A stretch of 19,145 nt of DNA from Actinomycetota bacterium (GTDB lineage: Bacteria; Actinomycetota; Actinomycetes; S36-B12; UBA5976), in contig CANKTT010000015.1 of NCBI GenBank assembly GCA_947486505.1, forward strand, positions 1-19,145. Direction: 5' to 3'. The translations under genes were made by a program, and so were the position numbers. This document shows, one piece after another, positions 1-8,540 of the stretch. The number at the start of each line of letters is the position of its first letter. Within the stretch, counting starts at the first letter, position 1. The notes under the pieces are model-generated. The model saw only the letters and a program-made list of their open reading frames with translations. It ran no database searches and was not told the DNA's origin.

Positions 1-1891
1 CCAGGCCTTTACCTTGTAGTTCAGGCTTTGAGGCCCCGAGGAGCACCAAATAGCCAAGTCCGCCGCCGCCGACAAAGCCACCGATAACCACAACTGCAAG
101 TACAAATATCAATCCTTGATTAGTTGCCAGCAGCAGAGACTTCTTTGCGGCTGGAAGTTGTACTTTCGTTATAAGTTGCCACTTTGTGGAACCAGTTGAA
201 GTTGCCGCTTCCACCATGTTTACCGGTACATCTCGGATACCCTGGCCTACGATTTTCACCACAATCGGGATCGAGTAGACGATGCCAGTGGCAATAGCTG
301 TGAATCTTGATGGTCCAAAGAAGCCAAGCATTGGGATGAGGTACACAAAGGCCGGCAGGGTTTGCCCAGCATCCAGAATTGGTCGCAATGCGCGCTCGGC
401 GCGCGAGCTTCTGCCGATCCACACGCCCAGAACCACACCAACAATCATTGTGAGCAAAGTTGCCACAATGGTCTGCGTAAAGGTAATCATGGTGTCGTAC
501 CAAAGACCCGTCGCAACTACGCCAAGAAGTAAAGACGCAGAAACGATTGCTGATCTAACGCCACCAAGTATCAGCGAAATCAGGCTGATCATCAAGATCG
601 TCAGATACCAAGGCGAGTTCGCGAGAACACTTTCAAGGGGATTCAAAACACCGACGGTCACTGCCTTACTAAAGCCAGTCGTTAAGAGTTCTAAATTCTC
701 AGTAACCCAAGTAACTGCAGAGTCAGAAGCATTAGCCACCGGATCACCAATATCTATTTGCTTGGGAAAGAAAGCAGCCCATGACATTTGGCGGGATAAG
801 ACAATTCCAATAATTGCTGCGATTCCAGCGATTAATAGTCCGAGCTTTCTGCGCTTTCGATCTGCGTCAGATGGTGGGACAAATGTTTCCTTTTTTGAAA
901 TCGCAGCTGAGGTACTGCGATCCAACATGATTGCCAGGAGTACCACCGCAATACCAGCGACAAATCCATCGCCAACATTGCGAATAATCAAAGCATCGAT
1001 AACTGGCTTACCAAGACCAGGAGCACCAATGAGCGCTGCGATCACGACAAAAGAAAGTGCCGCCATCACCGTTTGATTGATTCCCATGATGATGGTGCGC
1101 GATGACATTGGGAGTTGAACTTTTTGAAGCAATTGACGCTTTGTCGTGCCCATTGAGGTTCCAGCTTCAACTGGACTGGTAGGCACACCACGAATTCCAA
1201 ATGCAGTTAAGCGAACTGCAATTGGAATGCTGTAAACCATAGTCGCGATAGTTGCCGATGCTGGTCCAATCAGGAAGAAGAGTGCAAGGGGAGCCAAGTA
1301 AACCAAAGTTGGCAAAATTTGTGCCAAGTCCAGGATTGGTGTCACAGCCTTTAAGACCCGATCTGATAAACCAGCCCAGATTCCGACCGGGATACCAATC
1401 GCCAATGACAAAATCACGGCAGCAAAAGTCATGGCTAAGGTATCCATAGAGTCAGTCCACAAACCAAGCGCACCACAAGCAAACGTCAACGCAACTGCAG
1501 CGAAGGCCATGCGAATGTTTGACACGGCATAAACCACGAAGCCAAGAACGGATAAGACGCCTAGCCAACCGAGAACCGGAATGCTGGAATTGCCATTTGG
1601 AATTGCTATGAATTCCCGAATGATGTTTACAAAGCCATCAACAAATTCTCGGATGGGATTAAAGAAGTATTTAAATGCCAGGCCATCAGTTCGGTTACCT
1701 CGAATCGAATCAGCAACTTCGCCAGCCCAAGCAGTAAATTTCGAGTTTTCTGGAACTGGCAATTCCAGTGTTGCTTTCCCTTGAAGAATTTTGGCTACTA
1801 CGAACCAAGTGAGAAACAGCCCACCAAGAAGCCAACTTCGGCGAATTGTTTTGGGCGCAACCGCAACGATTGGCTCAGTCCTTACGCTCAT
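1..1891 (-). CDS. proW: Fused double-permease subunit of a glycine betaine/proline-type ABC importer (3' end beyond window)
   Basis: The minus-strand frame opens at an ATG ending at 1891 and stays open to the left edge, giving 630 visible codons. The start overlaps the stop of the ATPase gene (ATGA) and has an AGGTGG-type ribosome binding site about 9 nt upstream. The protein is hydrophobic and carries two copies of the binding-protein-dependent permease domain. Copy 1 lies at about 105-330, with its EAA loop starting at Glu242 (EAGTSMG). Copy 2 lies at about 430-630, with its EAA loop starting at Glu561 (EAATSTG). Both copies contain a VYSIPI stretch about 20 residues before the EAA loop and a GLG motif after it. 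ProW/OpuAB proteins normally carry one such domain, so this is a tandem fusion that could form the whole membrane channel. Perhaps 30-50 residues are missing at the C-terminus, and a substrate-binding protein may lie further left. Quaternary amine import is inferred from family and neighbours; choline or carnitine are alternatives. Confidence 0.88.
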   Translation of the reverse strand, partial: MSVRTEPIVAVAPKTIRRSWLLGGLFLTWFVVAKILQGKATLELPVPENSKFTAWAGEVADSIRGNRTDGLAFKYFFNPIREFVDGFVNIIREFIAIPNGNSSIPVLGWLGVLSVLGFVVYAVSNIRMAFAAVALTFACGALGLWTDSMDTLAMTFAAVILSLAIGIPVGIWAGLSDRVLKAVTPILDLAQILPTLVYLAPLALFFLIGPASATIATMVYSIPIAVRLTAFGIRGVPTSPVEAGTSMGTTKRQLLQKVQLPMSSRTIIMGINQTVMAALSFVVIAALIGAPGLGKPVIDALIIRNVGDGFVAGIAVVLLAIMLDRSTSAAISKKETFVPPSDADRKRRKLGLLIAGIAAIIGIVLSRQMSWAAFFPKQIDIGDPVANASDSAVTWVTENLELLTTGFSKAVTVGVLNPLESVLANSPWYLTILMISLISLILGGVRSAIVSASLLLGVVATGLWYDTMITFTQTIVATLLTMIVGVVLGVWIGRSSRAERALRPILDAGQTLPAFVYLIPMLGFFGPSRFTAIATGIVYSIPIVVKIVGQGIRDVPVNMVEAATSTGSTKWQLITKVQLPAAKKSLLLATNQGLIFVLAVVVIGGFVGGGGLGYLVLLGASKPELQGKGL

Positions 1892-2922
1892 GCCGGCGAA
1901 CCACCTGCAACGACCTGCAAGATGTCGCGCGACTTTATGTATCCAAGTACATTTCCGTCGGCCACTACTGCAACTGGACCATTGGCATCGAGGACAGCTA
2001 CGGTTGCGTCACGAATAATGGTTTCTGCCGGAATAGTCCGTCCGGTAGCTGTTTCGGTATCAGCTAGTGGACGTGCAATTGTTCGGACAGTTAACACATG
2101 CGACTTAGGAACATCGCGAGTGAAGTCTTCAACATAGGCATCAGCTGGATTGGCGATAAGTTCTTCGGCTGTACCCATTTGCACAACAGCACCATCACGC
2201 ATAATTGCAATTCGATCACCGAGCTTAAGTGCTTCGGATAAGTCGTGCGTAATGAAAACCATGGTCTTACCTAGTTCTTCGTGAAGGCGGATAACTTCAG
2301 TTTGCATGTCACGACGAATCAATGGATCCAAGGCCGAGAACGGTTCATCAAGGAACATGACGTCAGGATTAACTGCTAGTGCGCGTGCTAGACCAACTCG
2401 TTGCTGCATACCGCCAGAAAGCTGCTCTGGATATGCATAAGCAAAACCTTGAAGGCCGACTAGTTCAATAACTTCGCTAGCTCGGGCGTGACGCTTTTCT
2501 TTACTGACGCCGTTTACCTCTAGCGCGAATGCAATATTGTCAATGACTTTACGATGCGGTAACAAACCAAAGTTTTGAAACACCATCGAAAACTTAGTAC
2601 GACGCAATTCACGTAGGCGGGCATCACTGACTTGCATAATGTCTTCACCATCGAGGACAACACTTCCCGATGTTGGCTCAATCAGTCTGGTTAGGCATCG
2701 AACTAAAGTGGATTTTCCAGAACCAGAAAGCCCCATCACAACGAATACTTCACCAGGTGCAACATCAAATGAAACATCCTGAACGGCAGCTGTATTGCCG
2801 GACTTTTCTCTGAGCTCAGCCCTTGGCAAGCTGGCATCAGGGCTTCCAACAATTTTTTCAGGATTAGGCCCAAACACCTGCCAAAGATTCTTTACTGAGA
2901 TGGCGCTGGAGTTGTTAGACAT
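1888..2922 (-). CDS. proV: ProV/OpuAA-type ATP-binding subunit of quaternary amine ABC transporter
   Basis: This 344-residue protein has all the ABC ATPase motifs: Walker [10 protein letters not shown] at 64-72, a Q-loop Gln at 116, the signature LSGGMQQ at 168-174, Walker B ending LDE at 191-193, and the switch His226. The N-terminus ([11 protein letters not shown]) is typical of glycine betaine/proline ATPases. About 70 residues follow the ATPase domain and look like a reduced CBS-type regulatory tail, shorter than in the roughly 400-residue E. coli ProV. It would hydrolyse ATP on the cytoplasmic face to power uptake by the adjacent double permease. The ATG at 2922 overlaps the end of the aldehyde dehydrogenase gene by 8 bp and is preceded by AAAGGG at a spacing of about 8 nt. 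The stop overlaps the permease start. The family is clear, but the exact substrate rests on context. Confidence 0.93.
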   Translation of the reverse strand: MSNNSSAISVKNLWQVFGPNPEKIVGSPDASLPRAELREKSGNTAAVQDVSFDVAPGEVFVVMGLSGSGKSTLVRCLTRLIEPTSGSVVLDGEDIMQVSDARLRELRRTKFSMVFQNFGLLPHRKVIDNIAFALEVNGVSKEKRHARASEVIELVGLQGFAYAYPEQLSGGMQQRVGLARALAVNPDVMFLDEPFSALDPLIRRDMQTEVIRLHEELGKTMVFITHDLSEALKLGDRIAIMRDGAVVQMGTAEELIANPADAYVEDFTRDVPKSHVLTVRTIARPLADTETATGRTIPAETIIRDATVAVLDANGPVAVVADGNVLGYIKSRDILQVVAGGSPA

Positions 2923-4420
2923 TTACTTGCCCTTTCGCTGGGGTGAACCACTCCGATGGCGCTGGAGCGAGATTTTGCCAAATGTGTTTGTGCTCTAAAT
3001 ATTCTGCAAGTCCAGCTTCGCCAAGTTCACGTCCGTTACCAGATTGCTTGAAGCCACCCCATTCTGCTTGCGCAACATAAGGATGGTAATCGTTAATCCA
3101 AATTGTTCCGTGGCGAAGTCTGCGGGCAATTCGTTGGGCTTTTTCGGAATCGCTTGTCCAAACGGCACCAGCCAAACCAAAAATGGTGTCGTTTCCTAGC
3201 TCAATTGCTTCTTCTTCGGTCTCAAAGGTTTCCACGGTCAAAATTGGACCAAATGATTCGTCTTGAACGCAAGACATTTCAGTGGTGCAGTTATCTAAAA
3301 CTGTTGGGCGATAGAAGAAACCATTTGCAAACTGCGACCCTTCTGGTCGCTTGCCACCCGCTCGCAATACAGCACCTTCGCCAAGTGCATCGGCAACATA
3401 GCGTTCGACTTTATCTCGATGCGCTGCGCTTATCAGCGAACCGGTTTCGGCGTCTTCATCATGAGCGCCGCCAAGGCGGATTAGTTCAGCACGACGTGCG
3501 ATCTCGTCAACCACTTGATCATGTACTTTCTTCTCGACGAGAAGCCGCGCACCGGCTGAACACACTTGGCCCGAGTGCAGGAACACAGCTGTTAAGGCGT
3601 TATCAATCGCGGCATCTAAATCTGCATCAGCAAAGATAATGTTTGGATTCTTGCCACCAAGTTCAAGTGCAACTCGCTTAATTGTTTCTGCGGAATTAAT
3701 CATTAACCGCTTACCAGTTGCCAGGCTGCCAGTGAAGGAAACCATGTCGACGCCTGGGTGAGTACTAAGTGGTCCACCTGCGACTGCGCCAGATCCAAGT
3801 ACTAGATTCGCAACTCCTGCTGGGAGTCCTGCTTCGATAAAGACGTCCATCATCATGGATGTGGTTGTTGGGGTGAGTTCGCTTGGCTTGATTACAAATG
3901 TGCAACCAGCTGCAATTGCTGGTGCCATTTTCCATGATGCTTGCAATAGGGGATAGTTCCAAGGTGTGATCATGGCAACTACTCCGATGGGTTCGGACGT
4001 CATAGTGCTGCGAACATTTTCCCGACCTGGATCTACTTCACGTTCGTGCGACTTCGGCGCTAACTTAGCAAAGTATCTAAAGACAGAAATCACATCGTCG
4101 ATGTCATAACGCGCTTCCACAATTCGTTTTGCCGTATCTTCGGATTCGGCTTGCGCAAACAGTTCTTTGTCGCGCTCAAGTATCTCTGCAACTTGTTCCA
4201 GAATCTTCCCGCGCTGCTCACCGCTAAATGAAGGCCAGTGGTGTCCATCAAAAGTATGTCGAGCCGCATCGATTGCCGAGACAGTGTCTGCTGCGCCTCC
4301 TTCATGAAAAGTTGCAACGACATGTCCATCTGCAGGATGCAAGACATTTCGGATTTCTCCCGAGGAACTGCCTTGACGTTTGCCATCGATGAACAGCTCA
4401 GTAACTTTTTCGTATTTCAT
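2915..4420 (-). CDS. betB: NAD(P)-dependent aldehyde dehydrogenase, betaine-aldehyde dehydrogenase-like (BetB/GbsA type)
   Basis: This is a full-length 501-residue aldehyde dehydrogenase. It shows the PWNYPL segment with Asn155, the cofactor-binding KPSE segment with Lys178, the general-base Glu253 in LELGGKNP, and the catalytic nucleophile Cys287 in GQVCSAGAR. The sequence around the nucleophile resembles GbsA-type betaine aldehyde dehydrogenases as I recall them. The predicted reaction is oxidation of betaine aldehyde to glycine betaine with reduction of NAD(P)+, in the cytoplasm. It sits 11 bp downstream of an IclR gene and overlaps the transporter ATPase gene, so it is probably cotranscribed with betaine uptake. 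No choline dehydrogenase or alcohol dehydrogenase partner is visible here, so the natural aldehyde is not proven. Other amino-aldehyde substrates, such as trimethylaminobutyraldehyde, are possible. The start at 4420 is preceded by AAGG about 9 nt upstream. Confidence 0.82.
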   Translation of the reverse strand: MKYEKVTELFIDGKRQGSSSGEIRNVLHPADGHVVATFHEGGAADTVSAIDAARHTFDGHHWPSFSGEQRGKILEQVAEILERDKELFAQAESEDTAKRIVEARYDIDDVISVFRYFAKLAPKSHEREVDPGRENVRSTMTSEPIGVVAMITPWNYPLLQASWKMAPAIAAGCTFVIKPSELTPTTTSMMMDVFIEAGLPAGVANLVLGSGAVAGGPLSTHPGVDMVSFTGSLATGKRLMINSAETIKRVALELGGKNPNIIFADADLDAAIDNALTAVFLHSGQVCSAGARLLVEKKVHDQVVDEIARRAELIRLGGAHDEDAETGSLISAAHRDKVERYVADALGEGAVLRAGGKRPEGSQFANGFFYRPTVLDNCTTEMSCVQDESFGPILTVETFETEEEAIELGNDTIFGLAGAVWTSDSEKAQRIARRLRHGTIWINDYHPYVAQAEWGGFKQSGNGRELGEAGLAEYLEHKHIWQNLAPAPSEWFTPAKGQVNV

Positions 4421-4431
4421 AGGTAAAAACC

Positions 4432-5211
4432 TTACTCTCGCCAGAAGTTCGGATTGCCCGAAAGCTTGGATGCGCTTTGTTTCACTATGTGGCCCAAAGA
4501 CTCAAAGTCTTCTGGCTTAATGCGACTTGCCGGACCTGAAATCACCAGCGCTGCAGATACTTCGTCGTGCTCATCTCGGATAGGAGCTGCCACCGCCATG
4601 AAATCGGACTCCATTTCCTGGTTAGCAACAGCAAATCCTTGCTTTCGAACTTGCTCTAATTCTTGTTCCAGCGCATCTGCCGATGTGATCGTATTTGGCG
4701 CCAACTTTTTCCAATTGTCTGGTCGAGCCGCGATGCGCTCTGATTTTTCCAGCCAAGCAGTGAGGACTTTCCCAGTCGCCGTGCAGTGGGTTGGCACACT
4801 TTGTCCAAGCCAACTTCGCATTGAGACCATAGATGGTCCGATAACTTGGTCCACATAGAGCACCCGATTGTTGTCTAAAACTGCGATGTTTACAGTTTCA
4901 CCAACTTCATTGGCCAATACTTTGGTGACTGATCGGGATCCTGATACCGCATCGAGTGAACTAGTTACGGAACCAGCAAGGCGAACTAATCCAAGACCCA
5001 AGCGGTATCGACCGCGATCAGAGACTTGATCAACTAGACCGCGATTCAATAAGGCAGACATAAGTCGGGAAGCCGTTGATTTGTGGACCCCAAGATCAGC
5101 CGCGATTTCAGTAACTCCAGATTCACCACGCTGGGCAAGGATTTCCAGGATCATTAAAGCTCGATCTACCGATTGGACGGAGCTGCTTTCCGCCAAATAA
5201 GTGTTGCCCAT
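4432..5211 (-). CDS. IclR-family transcriptional regulator (first copy)
   Basis: This is a 259-residue protein of standard IclR length. The N-terminal winged helix-turn-helix covers about 15-75, with the recognition region around GVHKSTASRLMSALLNRGL (42-60). The C-terminal effector domain contains the conserved SVPTHCTATGKVL segment and the ISGPASRI segment near the end. It lies inside the leftward operon between fhs and the aldehyde dehydrogenase gene, 52 bp after fhs and 11 bp before the next gene. It is likely to control this operon in response to a betaine-derived ligand, but ligand and sign of regulation cannot be read from sequence. The start is uncertain: the ATG at 5211 has no clear ribosome binding site and lies inside a large inverted repeat. 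A TTG six codons downstream is an alternative. Confidence 0.88.
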   Translation of the reverse strand: MGNTYLAESSSVQSVDRALMILEILAQRGESGVTEIAADLGVHKSTASRLMSALLNRGLVDQVSDRGRYRLGLGLVRLAGSVTSSLDAVSGSRSVTKVLANEVGETVNIAVLDNNRVLYVDQVIGPSMVSMRSWLGQSVPTHCTATGKVLTAWLEKSERIAARPDNWKKLAPNTITSADALEQELEQVRKQGFAVANQEMESDFMAVAAPIRDEHDEVSAALVISGPASRIKPEDFESLGHIVKQSASKLSGNPNFWRE

Positions 5212-5240
5212 GGCGCAACATTATGCGTCATGGGCAACAC
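5201..5240. repeat. Large inverted repeat covering the start of the first IclR gene
   Basis: The left arm is GTGTTGCCCATGGCGCA (5201-5217), the spacer is ACATTA (5218-5223), and the right arm is TGCGTCATGGGCAACAC (5224-5240). The 17-nt arms match as reverse complements except at one position, and the outer 12 nt are perfect. It fills most of the 52-bp gap after fhs and includes the predicted ATG of the regulator. It may be an IclR operator for autoregulation, or an mRNA hairpin that hides the start codon. There is no T-run after it on the minus strand, so a classic intrinsic terminator is unlikely. Confidence 0.75.
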
Positions 5241-5263
5241 CTGTCTGGCGTTTTATGAATTTG

Positions 5264-6931
5264 TTAGAACAAGCCGACTACTTCGCCATTTTCGAGCTTG
5301 ATGGAATTGGCAGCTGGAACCTTAGGCAGACCTGGCATTGTCATTATGTCGCCTGTTACAACGACAATGAACTCTGCTCCAGCACTTAGACGGATTTCCC
5401 GAATCGCGATTGTGTGACCTGATGGAGCACCCTTTGCTGCTGCATCCGTTGAGAATGAGTACTGAGTCTTGGCCATGCAGATAGGGAAGTGCCCGTAACC
5501 TGCATCTTCAAATACCTTGAACTGATCCTTGACGGTCTTGTCAGCAACTACTTCACCGGCATCATAGATTTCAGTTGCGATGGTATTGACTTTGTCCCAA
5601 AGCGACATTGCGTCTGGATAAAGCGGTTTAAATGCTGAAGTTCCACCCTCAACAATTTCTACTACTTTCTTTGCCAATTCCGTGGTGCCTTTACTGCCTT
5701 CGGCCCAGTGAGTGCAACGAATCGCATCGACACCCAGCTCAGCACAGTACTTTTGTACTGCAGCAAATTCAGCATCGGTATCAGTTGTGAAGTTGTTAAC
5801 TCCAACAACAACTGGGACACCAAACTTTTGAACGTTACGAATGTGGCGACCAAGGTTTGCCAGTCCTGCTTCAACTGCAGCGACGTTTTCCTTACCAAGA
5901 TCGTCCTTTGCAACGCCACCGTGCATTTTTAGCGCACGCACAGTTGCAACGATCACTGCGGCTGAAGGTTCAAGACCAGCTTTGCGACATTTGATGTCGA
6001 AGAATTTCTCGGCACCAAGGTCAGCACCAAAGCCCGCCTCAGTAACTACGTAGTCACCAAGCTTTAGTGCGGTATGTGTTGCTAAAACTGTGTTGCAACC
6101 ATGGGCAATGTTGGCGAACGGGCCACCGTGAACAAATGCTGGATTATTCTCAAGCGTTTGGACCAAGTTAGGCATCAGTGCATCTTTAAGAAGTACTGTC
6201 ATCGCACCATTTGCATTTAGCTGCGCTGCGGTTACGGCAACCTTGTCGCGGGTGTAGCCAACAACAATGTTTCCAAGACGACGCTCGAGATCTTCTAGGT
6301 CCATTGCTAGACAAAGAATTGCCATAACTTCACTGGCAACTGTGATGTCGAATCCTGCCTCACGTGGGTAACCATTTCCTGGCCCACCAAGCGCCGCAGT
6401 AATTTCACGCAAGGCGCGATCGTTCATGTCGATTACGCGCTTCCAGGCAATGCGACGCACGTCGATGCCTAGCTCATTACCCCAATAGATGTGATTGTCG
6501 AGCATCGCCGATAACAAGTTATGAGCAGCACCAATGGCATGGAAGTCACCAGTGAAGTGAAGATTGATGTCTTCCATTGGAACTACCTGGGCGAAGCCTC
6601 CACCGGCTGCGCCACCCTTCATTCCAAAGCAAGGTCCAAGGGATGGCTCGCGCAAGCAGACAATTGCTTTTTTGCCAATGGCATTTAGGCCATCACCCAA
6701 ACCAACAGTGGTTGTGGTTTTACCTTCGCCGGCAGGTGTTGGAGTCATTGCGGTAACAAGAACCAACTTGCCGTTTGGCTTTGATTTCAGCGAAGAGATG
6801 AAGTCCATGTTGATCTTGGCCTTAGTAGGACCGTAATTCAGAACTGCATCTGCTGGAATACCGATTTTTGCTGCGACCGAAACAATAGGTTCAGTCGTAG
6901 CTGCCCGAGCAATATCGATATCTGATTTCAT
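5264..6931 (-). CDS. fhs: Formate-tetrahydrofolate ligase (10-formyl-THF synthetase)
   Basis: This 555-residue protein has the usual family length. It carries the P-loop region [13 protein letters not shown] (63-75), the [14 protein letters not shown] segment, and the [15 protein letters not shown] and [14 protein letters not shown] signatures. The enzyme interconverts formate, ATP and THF with 10-formyl-THF, ADP and phosphate in the cytoplasm. With methyltransferases, MetF and a formate dehydrogenase nearby, the reverse ATP-forming direction is the more likely role here. I chose the ATG at 6931 rather than an in-frame ATG 33 bases upstream: it has AAGGAG eight bases upstream and overlaps the mtgB stop as ATGA. 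The start [11 protein letters not shown] and many internal blocks recall roseobacter-type Fhs from memory, which could mean ancient transfer. The family assignment is firm. Confidence 0.97.
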   Translation of the reverse strand: MKSDIDIARAATTEPIVSVAAKIGIPADAVLNYGPTKAKINMDFISSLKSKPNGKLVLVTAMTPTPAGEGKTTTTVGLGDGLNAIGKKAIVCLREPSLGPCFGMKGGAAGGGFAQVVPMEDINLHFTGDFHAIGAAHNLLSAMLDNHIYWGNELGIDVRRIAWKRVIDMNDRALREITAALGGPGNGYPREAGFDITVASEVMAILCLAMDLEDLERRLGNIVVGYTRDKVAVTAAQLNANGAMTVLLKDALMPNLVQTLENNPAFVHGGPFANIAHGCNTVLATHTALKLGDYVVTEAGFGADLGAEKFFDIKCRKAGLEPSAAVIVATVRALKMHGGVAKDDLGKENVAAVEAGLANLGRHIRNVQKFGVPVVVGVNNFTTDTDAEFAAVQKYCAELGVDAIRCTHWAEGSKGTTELAKKVVEIVEGGTSAFKPLYPDAMSLWDKVNTIATEIYDAGEVVADKTVKDQFKVFEDAGYGHFPICMAKTQYSFSTDAAAKGAPSGHTIAIREIRLSAGAEFIVVVTGDIMTMPGLPKVPAANSIKLENGEVVGLF

Positions 6932-8367
6932 GCTAATAACTCCTTCTTGCGCTTGTCGACCCATTCGTCAAGCTCTTCTTTGATTGCGGAATCCATTGCT
7001 GGCGGTTCGTACTCATCGATCATTTTGTGCGCTAATTCGTTAGCGCGTACATCTGTTGTCTTTGAACCATTGCGTGACCAGCGATCGAAGTTATCTGCTG
7101 ATGATAGGAATGGTCGGTAGAAACAATCGCGGAAACGTTCCATGGTGTGCATGGTGCCGAGGAAGTGGCCACCGTGTCCTGATTCTTCATGTGCTTCGTA
7201 AGCAAGTGAAGCTTCATCAATTTCAAACGGAGTGAACTCAGCCTTCATTGCCTGCAGGATTTCAACATCCATTACGAACTTCTCGTAAGAGGCAACAAGG
7301 CCACCTTCAAGCCAGCCAGCTGCGTGCATTACGAAGTTTGTACCAGCAAGGAATGTTGCGTGCATTGTCATCAAGGTTTGGTAACCCGCCTGTGCATCTA
7401 CAGTCTGTGCCGCATTTAGTCCACCACCACCACGGAATGGCAAGTTAAAGTGACGAGCAATCTGGCCAGTGCAAAGCAGACCCATTGCTGATTCTGGAGT
7501 TCCGAACATTGGCGAACCGGACTGCATGTCAATGTTTGAAAGGAATGATCCAAACACAACTGGGCAACCTGGGCGAACCAGTTGTGCCAATGCAATACCG
7601 CTCAATGCTTCAGCGATTTGCTGAACCAAGGAAGCTGGGATTGTTACTGGGCTCATTGCACCCATCAAAAGGAAAGGAGTGAGAACACAAGGCTGACCTG
7701 CTTCGCTGTATTCAAATAGCGATTCCAACATGCGATCATCCCAGCGAAGTGGTGAGTTGCAGTTAATCAAAGAAATGATTGCTGGGGTTTTTTCGATGCT
7801 TTCGCGGGATCCGAAAATAATCTCAGCCATCTTGATTGTGTCTCGTGCGTTCAAGCCAGTAACAACATTGCCCATGAACGGCTTGTCGCTAAGTGTCATC
7901 AAGTTGTAGATCATGTCGATGTGGCGAGTATCAAGATGTGCATCATTTGGTTCAACTACAACACTGCTGGAAACATCAAGGTCATCAAACATGTAGCCAA
8001 GTTTGGTTAGGTTCTGGAAGTCAGCCATAGTTCCATCGCGGCGCTCACCTAGGTCGCGTACGAACGGTGGGCCATAAACGCCAGCGAACACCATGTTGTC
8101 GCCACCGATGATGACGTTCTTTGCAGGGTTGCGTGCTTGCAATGTGAATTCGCTAGGAGCTTTTGCAACCTGCTCCAAAATCCATTCTGGGTCGAACTTA
8201 ACGTTGTTGCCTTCAACCTTTTGGCCGGCTGCACGGAACATATCCAGTGCGCGCTCGTGCATGAATTCAATTCCCATTTCGGAAACAATGCGTCGCCAAC
8301 CCTTATCCAGGACTGCCATGGCATCCTGCGACAGAATTTCATAACGTGGGCTTTTGTTCTGGAACAT
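6928..8367 (-). CDS. mtgB: MttB-superfamily trimethylammonium:corrinoid methyltransferase without pyrrolysine, probable glycine betaine methyltransferase
   Basis: This 479-residue protein belongs to the trimethylamine methyltransferase (MttB) superfamily. The opening [17 protein letters not shown] and internal blocks such as [17 protein letters not shown] and [17 protein letters not shown] are typical of the non-pyrrolysine branch as I know it. The reading frame has no internal stop, so no amber-coded pyrrolysine is used; this excludes a classical trimethylamine enzyme. Family members without pyrrolysine, such as MtgB of Desulfitobacterium, demethylate glycine betaine, and others act on proline betaine, carnitine or butyrobetaine. 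The predicted reaction transfers one methyl group to the Co(I) corrinoid protein encoded at 9305. I chose the ATG at 8367 because AGGAG lies six bases upstream; upstream in-frame GTG (8430) and ATG (8421) codons lack such a site. It heads the leftward operon and overlaps fhs. Glycine betaine is inferred from the transporter and the dehydrogenase. Confidence 0.86.
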   Translation of the reverse strand: MFQNKSPRYEILSQDAMAVLDKGWRRIVSEMGIEFMHERALDMFRAAGQKVEGNNVKFDPEWILEQVAKAPSEFTLQARNPAKNVIIGGDNMVFAGVYGPPFVRDLGERRDGTMADFQNLTKLGYMFDDLDVSSSVVVEPNDAHLDTRHIDMIYNLMTLSDKPFMGNVVTGLNARDTIKMAEIIFGSRESIEKTPAIISLINCNSPLRWDDRMLESLFEYSEAGQPCVLTPFLLMGAMSPVTIPASLVQQIAEALSGIALAQLVRPGCPVVFGSFLSNIDMQSGSPMFGTPESAMGLLCTGQIARHFNLPFRGGGGLNAAQTVDAQAGYQTLMTMHATFLAGTNFVMHAAGWLEGGLVASYEKFVMDVEILQAMKAEFTPFEIDEASLAYEAHEESGHGGHFLGTMHTMERFRDCFYRPFLSSADNFDRWSRNGSKTTDVRANELAHKMIDEYEPPAMDSAIKEELDEWVDKRKKELLA

Positions 8368-8373
8368 AACTGG

Positions 8374-8378
8374 CTCCT
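8374..8378 (-). promoter_or_regulatory. Ribosome binding site deciding the mtgB start
   Basis: The minus strand reads AGGAG here, followed by CCAGTT and the ATG at 8367. This supports the internal start over the longer open frame that begins at 8430. Confidence 0.8.
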
Positions 8379-8388
8379 GTTGTGCGGC

Positions 8389-8402
8389 TATCAAATTTGA
8401 TA
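8389..8402. promoter_or_regulatory. Perfect 14-bp AT-rich palindrome in the mtgB leader
   Basis: TATCAAATTTGATA is a perfect palindrome with no spacer, 22 bp upstream of the mtgB start and just upstream of its ribosome binding site. It could be a binding site for a dimeric regulator acting on the leftward operon. No second copy was noticed, so the role is a guess. Confidence 0.4.
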
Positions 8403-8430
8403 ACAAGTTGAAATTTTTCATCAATATCAC

Positions 8431-8461
8431 TTGACGAATACCCGATATGTTAGCGTACGAT
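8431..8461 (+). promoter_or_regulatory. Candidate sigma-70-like promoter for the rightward operon
   Basis: TTGACG at 8431-8436 resembles a -35 box and TACGAT at 8456-8461 a -10 box. The 19-bp spacer is longer than ideal. The -10 overlaps the left edge of the palindrome at 8458-8483, an arrangement that fits repression. No comparably convincing promoter was found by eye for the leftward operon. Confidence 0.35.
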
Positions 8462-8483
8462 GTGGAACATAGGTTCCAGATCG
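8458..8483. promoter_or_regulatory. Candidate IclR operator in the divergent intergenic region
   Basis: The core is TGGAAC-ATAG-GTTCCA (8463-8478), a perfect 6-bp inverted repeat. It extends outwards to 11-nt arms CGATGTGGAAC and GTTCCAGATCG with one mismatch. GGAA/TTCC half-sites resemble the E. coli IclR box as I recall it (TGGAAAT-N-ATTTCCA). The site lies midway between the divergent mtgB and second iclR genes, where one regulator could control both operons. Confidence 0.6.
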
Positions 8484-8540
8484 TGAAACTTTATTGAGGA
8501 TTACAGATCTAGATTTGACCTCTATATAGGGGGAGGCGAG

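Noticed and set aside
282..1076. Plus-strand open frame of 264 codons
   Set aside because: It is antisense to the double permease, whose minus-strand translation shows clear transporter motifs; the antisense product has no recognisable domain.
3103..3639. Plus-strand open frame of 178 codons
   Set aside because: It lies fully inside the aldehyde dehydrogenase gene on the other strand, and its product is a low-complexity Arg/His/Leu-rich shadow.
5201..5240. Intrinsic transcription terminator after fhs
   Set aside because: The hairpin is not followed by a T-run on the minus strand and it includes the start codon of the next gene in the same direction.
6928..8367. Pyrrolysine-containing trimethylamine methyltransferase
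   Set aside because: There is no in-frame TAG inside the gene and no pyl genes are visible.
8368..8430. Upstream extension of mtgB to a GTG at 8430 or an ATG at 8421
   Set aside because: The extra residues do not look like the family N-terminus and no ribosome binding site precedes them, whereas the ATG at 8367 has AGGAG at good spacing.
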